NCBI RefSeq assembly: GCF_018861865.1
Contig: NZ_JAHLDV010000007.1
Coordinates: 84,845 to 148,844, forward strand
Origin: Clostridium frigoris
GTDB taxonomy: Bacteria > Bacillota > Clostridia > Clostridiales > Clostridiaceae
DNA length: 64,000 bases
Direction: 5' to 3'
Shown here: in pieces, positions 61,159 to 64,000 of the stretch
Layout: every line of letters begins with the position of its first letter
How positions within the stretch are numbered: the stretch's first letter is position 1
Position numbers and translations under genes: made by a program
Notes under the pieces: generated by a model
Told to the model about the DNA's origin: nothing
Database searches by the model: none
The model's input: the letters and a program-made list of their open reading frames with translations, nothing else

Positions 61159-62016
61159 CTAATCTTCCTTTACTCTCTCTAGAGATATAGGTCCTAATTT
61201 ACCACCTCTAAATTCATCCAAAAGCATAACTGCTACTCTGTTATAGTCAATATTGCCCCCTGAAATCACAGCTCCCCTTTTTTTAGCTATATTATCTAAG
61301 TTATCTAAAGGATTTTCCATAATTTCTGTAAGCTTATATCTTTCCATTAATCGCTGTGCATTATTAATTTGAAGTCTTTCTACTAATCTAAGTGCTAGTT
61401 CCTCTATATCTATGACTTCATCTTTTACAGCACCTGTAAATGCCAAATTAAGCCCAACTGTCTCATCTTCAAATCTAGGCCATAATACACCCGGAGTATC
61501 CATTAGCTCTATTCCTAATGTGGTTCTTACCCATTGCTTGCTTTTAGTAACTCCTGGTCTATCTCCAGTTTTAGTAATGTTATTTTTTCCCAGTTTGTTT
61601 ATAAAAGAAGATTTACCAACATTAGGTATACCCACTACCATAACTCTCGTAACTATATTAACTAACCCTTTTTTTCTTTGCCTATCATGTTTTTGTTTCA
61701 ATAACTCATCAAGTGTGATTTTTATACTTTTTAACCCTTGACCTGTAATACAATTTACAGCGAGTGGTTTTACAGTATCCGTTGTAAGTTTTTCTATCCA
61801 TTGTTTAGTAACTTTATCTTCAGCTAAATCACTCTTATTTAGCAAAATAACTCTAGGCTTATCTTTACATATCTCATCGATTTGTGGATTTGCACTTGAT
61901 TTAACTATCCTTGCATCTCTAATTTCTATTACAGCATCGACAAGTTTTAAACTCTCTCCAATTTGTCTTCTAGTTTTCGCCATATGTCCCGGAAACCAAT
62001 TTATGGTCATTGCCAT
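61159..62016 (-). CDS. rbgA: ribosome biogenesis GTPase RbgA (YlqF)
   Basis: A circularly permuted GTPase required for late 50S assembly. The order G4 (LLNKSDL), then G1 (GIPNVGKSSF), then G3 (MDTPGVLWP) shows the permutation. The protein starts with NWFPGHMAKTRRQI, and its 285 residues fit. The ATG at 62016 is eleven bases from GGAGG. It sits between rplS and rnhB as in Bacillus. Confidence 0.96.
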   Translation of the reverse strand: MAMTINWFPGHMAKTRRQIGESLKLVDAVIEIRDARIVKSSANPQIDEICKDKPRVILLNKSDLAEDKVTKQWIEKLTTDTVKPLAVNCITGQGLKSIKITLDELLKQKHDRQRKKGLVNIVTRVMVVGIPNVGKSSFINKLGKNNITKTGDRPGVTKSKQWVRTTLGIELMDTPGVLWPRFEDETVGLNLAFTGAVKDEVIDIEELALRLVERLQINNAQRLMERYKLTEIMENPLDNLDNIAKKRGAVISGGNIDYNRVAVMLLDEFRGGKLGPISLERVKED

Positions 62017-62109
62017 ATTTATCTAATCCTCCCTGTCTTATAAAATTTTTATTTTTGTAATATCCATTAATAACTTTTCCATTATGTATGTTATATTATA
62101 TCTAAATGT

Positions 62110-62130
62110 AAAAAGGGACTTTTCAGCCCC
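62110..62130 (-). terminator. terminator after rplS
   Basis: On the minus strand GGGGCT-GAAA-AGTCCC forms a 6-bp stem (one G-U) with a GNRA-type loop and a five-T tail, just past the rplS stop. Confidence 0.8.
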
Positions 62131-62136
62131 CCCATT

Positions 62137-62484
62137 TTATCTCATTCTTTCTTTAACCTTAGCAGATTTACCAACTCTATCTCTTAAGTAGAATAGTTTA
62201 GCTCTTCTAACTTTACCTAATCTTACAATTTCAATTTTTTCAATTACTGGAGAATTAACTGGGAATGTTTTTTCAACACCAACACCAGATGCTACTCTTC
62301 TCACTGTGAAAGTTTCTCTGATACCGCCATTTTGTCTTTTAAGAACAGTTCCTTCGAAAACTTGGACTCTCTCTTTGTTACCTTCACTAATTTTGATGTG
62401 AACCTTAATTGTATCACCTACATTAAATACTGGTAAGTCAGTTCTGATTTGTTCTGCTTCTATTGATCTTATAATTTCTAACAT
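62137..62484 (-). CDS. rplS: 50S ribosomal protein L19
   Basis: L19 lies at the 30S-50S interface. The 115 residues begin [20 protein letters not shown] and contain [22 protein letters not shown] and [21 protein letters not shown] in the usual order. I chose the ATG at 62484, eight bases from GGAGG; the ATG two codons upstream is too close. It has its own promoter, leader and terminator. Confidence 0.98.
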   Translation of the reverse strand: MLEIIRSIEAEQIRTDLPVFNVGDTIKVHIKISEGNKERVQVFEGTVLKRQNGGIRETFTVRRVASGVGVEKTFPVNSPVIEKIEIVRLGKVRRAKLFYLRDRVGKSAKVKERMR

Positions 62485-62507
62485 GTGCATTCCCTCCTAA
62501 AATTTTA

Positions 62508-62561
62508 TTGTGACGTTCGTACTCATTATATTATGGCAGAGGAGCGCCCGTACTAGCACAA
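62508..62561 (-). promoter_or_regulatory. candidate L19 leader upstream of rplS
   Basis: The transcript predicted from the promoter at 62567 starts with a structured segment closed by TTGTG/CACAA (62557-62561 with 62508-62512), containing TAGTACG on one side and GAGTACG on the other. Position and GC-richness fit the autoregulatory L19 leader known in low-GC Gram-positives. No alignment was made. Confidence 0.6.
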
Positions 62562-62566
62562 ACTAT

Positions 62567-62595
62567 ATTTTATCATAAATATATATATATATCAA
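62567..62595 (-). promoter_or_regulatory. rplS promoter
   Basis: Minus-strand -35 TTGATA (62590-62595), 17-base spacer, -10 TAAAAT (62567-62572). The start would fall near 62560, at the first base of the leader structure. Confidence 0.75.
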
Positions 62596-62652
62596 CATAA
62601 AAATATCTTTTATTCTTATATTCTAAATATTTAAGTTTCAAATAACTCTTTA

Positions 62653-63375
62653 TTATTCTGTTTTATATTTATCACTTAACAATTTTTTATCTTCTTTTGT
62701 AAGCTTAAGTTTTTGAAACAAATCTAGTCTTTTTTCCTTAGTGATTAGGAGTGATTGCAGTCTTCTCCACTTTCGTATATTTTCATGATGTCCAGATATT
62801 AAAACCTCTGGGACTTTTTTCTCTTCAAAACATTCCGGTCTTGTATAATGAGGGTACTCAAGTACTCCATCATAAAAAGATTCTTCTGTATAACTCTGCG
62901 CGCAAGACAATACTCCTGGAATTAGTCTACAAATGCTATCCACAATAGGAATACATGCCATTTCTCCACCAGTCAAAACAAAATCTCCCAGAGACATTTC
63001 CATATCTATATACTCATAGGTTCTCTCGTCAATGCCCTCGTAATGACCACATACAAATATTAATTCTTTTTCCTTACATAACTCTTTTGCAACATCTTGG
63101 GTAAATGTAATTCCTCTTGGTCCTAGGAATATTACTTTTCCAGCATTTCTTAATTTAACATCACGAATTGAGTCAACTAACGGTTGAACTTGCATTACCA
63201 TACCAGCTCCACCACCATATGGAGAATCATCTACTTTTTTATGTTTGTCAATTGTGTAATCACGAATATTATAAGATGTTATATTAACTATGTTTTTCTC
63301 TATTGCTTTTCCAATCATACTATAATTAAAAATTTCAAACATTTCAGGGAATAAAGTTAATATATCTATTTTCAT
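62653..63375 (-). CDS. trmD: tRNA (guanosine(37)-N1)-methyltransferase
   Basis: TrmD methylates G37 of tRNA to prevent frameshifting. The SPOUT knot is visible: [26 protein letters not shown] and [14 protein letters not shown]. The start chosen is the ATG at 63375, which overlaps the rimM stop as ATGA; an in-frame ATG three codons earlier is less likely. This gives 240 residues. The rimM-trmD-rplS order is conserved, but a promoter separates rplS here. Confidence 0.97.
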   Translation of the reverse strand: MKIDILTLFPEMFEIFNYSMIGKAIEKNIVNITSYNIRDYTIDKHKKVDDSPYGGGAGMVMQVQPLVDSIRDVKLRNAGKVIFLGPRGITFTQDVAKELCKEKELIFVCGHYEGIDERTYEYIDMEMSLGDFVLTGGEMACIPIVDSICRLIPGVLSCAQSYTEESFYDGVLEYPHYTRPECFEEKKVPEVLISGHHENIRKWRRLQSLLITKEKRLDLFQKLKLTKEDKKLLSDKYKTE

Positions 63376-63866
63376 TCTTGCCATTCTTTTACAGGTTTAA
63401 TTATTATTATATGCTTATTAACATCTACACTAATTACAATGTTCTTAAGTACTGGAATAAGTAATTCTTCCTTTCCTTTAACCCAATATACATCATTTCC
63501 GGGTGTATTAAGAACATCAAATACCTTACCTAGTTCTTCATCTGATCCTTCCTCGAAGACACTACAGCCAATCAAGTCCGCAACATAGTAGCTTCCTTCT
63601 GTTAACTTAACTGCATCTTCTCGCTTAACCATCAGATACTTGTTTCTATATGTTTCTGCTTGTTCTATGGTATCTATGCCCTCAATCTTAAGTATTGCGT
63701 TATCTGCTTGAAGTTTACAACCCTCAACCTTTCTAATTTCACCATCAATATACACATTTTTTAATTTTTTAAATCTTTCGAGACTATCAGTTAACGAAAA
63801 AACTTTAACTTCACCTTTTAAGCCATGTGTCTTACCTATCGTACCTACACTCATAAAATCTTTCAT
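63372..63866 (-). CDS. rimM: ribosome maturation factor RimM
   Basis: RimM helps mature the 30S head by binding S19. The 164 residues begin with [20 protein letters not shown] and carry [12 protein letters not shown] and the PRC-barrel end [18 protein letters not shown]. The ATG at 63866 follows AAGGAGG. Its stop overlaps trmD (ATGA). Upstream the usual rpsP and KH-protein genes are not seen within the 134 bases left in the window. Confidence 0.95.
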   Translation of the reverse strand: MKDFMSVGTIGKTHGLKGEVKVFSLTDSLERFKKLKNVYIDGEIRKVEGCKLQADNAILKIEGIDTIEQAETYRNKYLMVKREDAVKLTEGSYYVADLIGCSVFEEGSDEELGKVFDVLNTPGNDVYWVKGKEELLIPVLKNIVISVDVNKHIIIIKPVKEWQE

Positions 63867-63888
63867 TTAAAATCCTCCTTTCAATATT

Positions 63889-63908
63889 AGATAGTGTTAA
63901 CACTATCT
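63889..63908. terminator. 20-bp perfect palindrome upstream of rimM
   Basis: AGATAGTGTTAACACTATCT is a perfect palindrome 23 bases before the rimM start. The T-rich side is on the plus strand, so on the minus strand it would be a weak terminator for whatever lies upstream, or an operator. Confidence 0.4.
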
Positions 63909-64000
63909 TTGTTTTATTTATTTAAAACCCTGCTATTGCAAGGATTGTAGCTGTTTTTAGCACAAAAAACAATGACCCCCTCTATTTGGTATAATTGTTG

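Overview
The window is a low-GC, strongly minus-strand-biased chromosomal segment of a Clostridium sensu stricto type Firmicute. Evidence: AT-rich intergenic DNA, strong GGAGG ribosome binding sites, PolC and RNase Y, CodY, SpoIIIE/FtsK, the sporulation-linked ymxH-mlpA block, and the Firmicute order rimM-trmD-rplS-rbgA-rnhB ... dprA-topA-codY-rpsB-tsf-pyrH-frr-uppS-cdsA-dxr-rseP-ispG-polC-rimP-nusA-rnpM-ylxQ-infB-rbfA-truB-ribF-rpsO-pnp-mlpA-ymxH-dapG-tepA-spoIIIE-rimO-pgsA-recA-rny. No rRNA, tRNA, CRISPR array or complete insertion sequence was found. The species cannot be fixed from sequence reading alone.

Layout, in coordinate order. 1-4767 (minus): ispH (cut by the window edge), cmk, a HI0933-type flavoprotein, an RpiR-type regulator and an RluB-type pseudouridine synthase. 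5180-10143: a small accessory block with an iron-dependent alcohol dehydrogenase (plus strand), msrA, a short tail-less SSB behind a LexA-type box, the UV endonuclease uvsE and a lone tyrosine recombinase. 10235-20361: ptsH, an aspartate aminotransferase, rny, recA (clear promoter plus LexA box), pgsA, rimO, ftsK/spoIIIE and tepA. 20513-26013: dapG, ymxH, mlpA, pnp, rpsO. 26145-37371: the translation and processing operon from ribF back to rimP, then polC. 37396-46901: isoprenoid, lipid and translation genes (ispG, rseP, dxr, cdsA, uppS, frr, pyrH, tsf, rpsB) and codY. 47117-51979: topA, dprA, comM-like. 52291-59636: a metabolic island with a carboxyltransferase plus a truncated biotin-carrier-like ORF, the 5-oxoprolinase set (pxpC, pxpB, NRAMP-type transporter, pxpA) and a divergent gltS. 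59738-63866: yraN (plus strand, against the usual co-directional order), rnhB, rbgA, rplS, trmD, rimM.

How it works together: the core is an information-processing supercluster with three MEP/isoprenoid steps (dxr, ispG, ispH) feeding uppS and envelope synthesis (cdsA, pgsA). DNA repair and uptake genes (recA, ssb, uvsE, dprA, comM) are spread through it. The pxp island would turn 5-oxoproline into glutamate beside a Na+/glutamate symporter.

I see no clear-cut new multi-gene system. The best leads are small: a likely deletion scar of nrnA between rbfA and truB, the truncated biotin-carrier ORF, RNA leaders on rpsO, rplS, rpsB, ymxH and gltS, the LexA-box/short-SSB unit, and a dispersed palindromic repeat lying at the rearranged yraN-rnhB junction and over the dapG stop codon.
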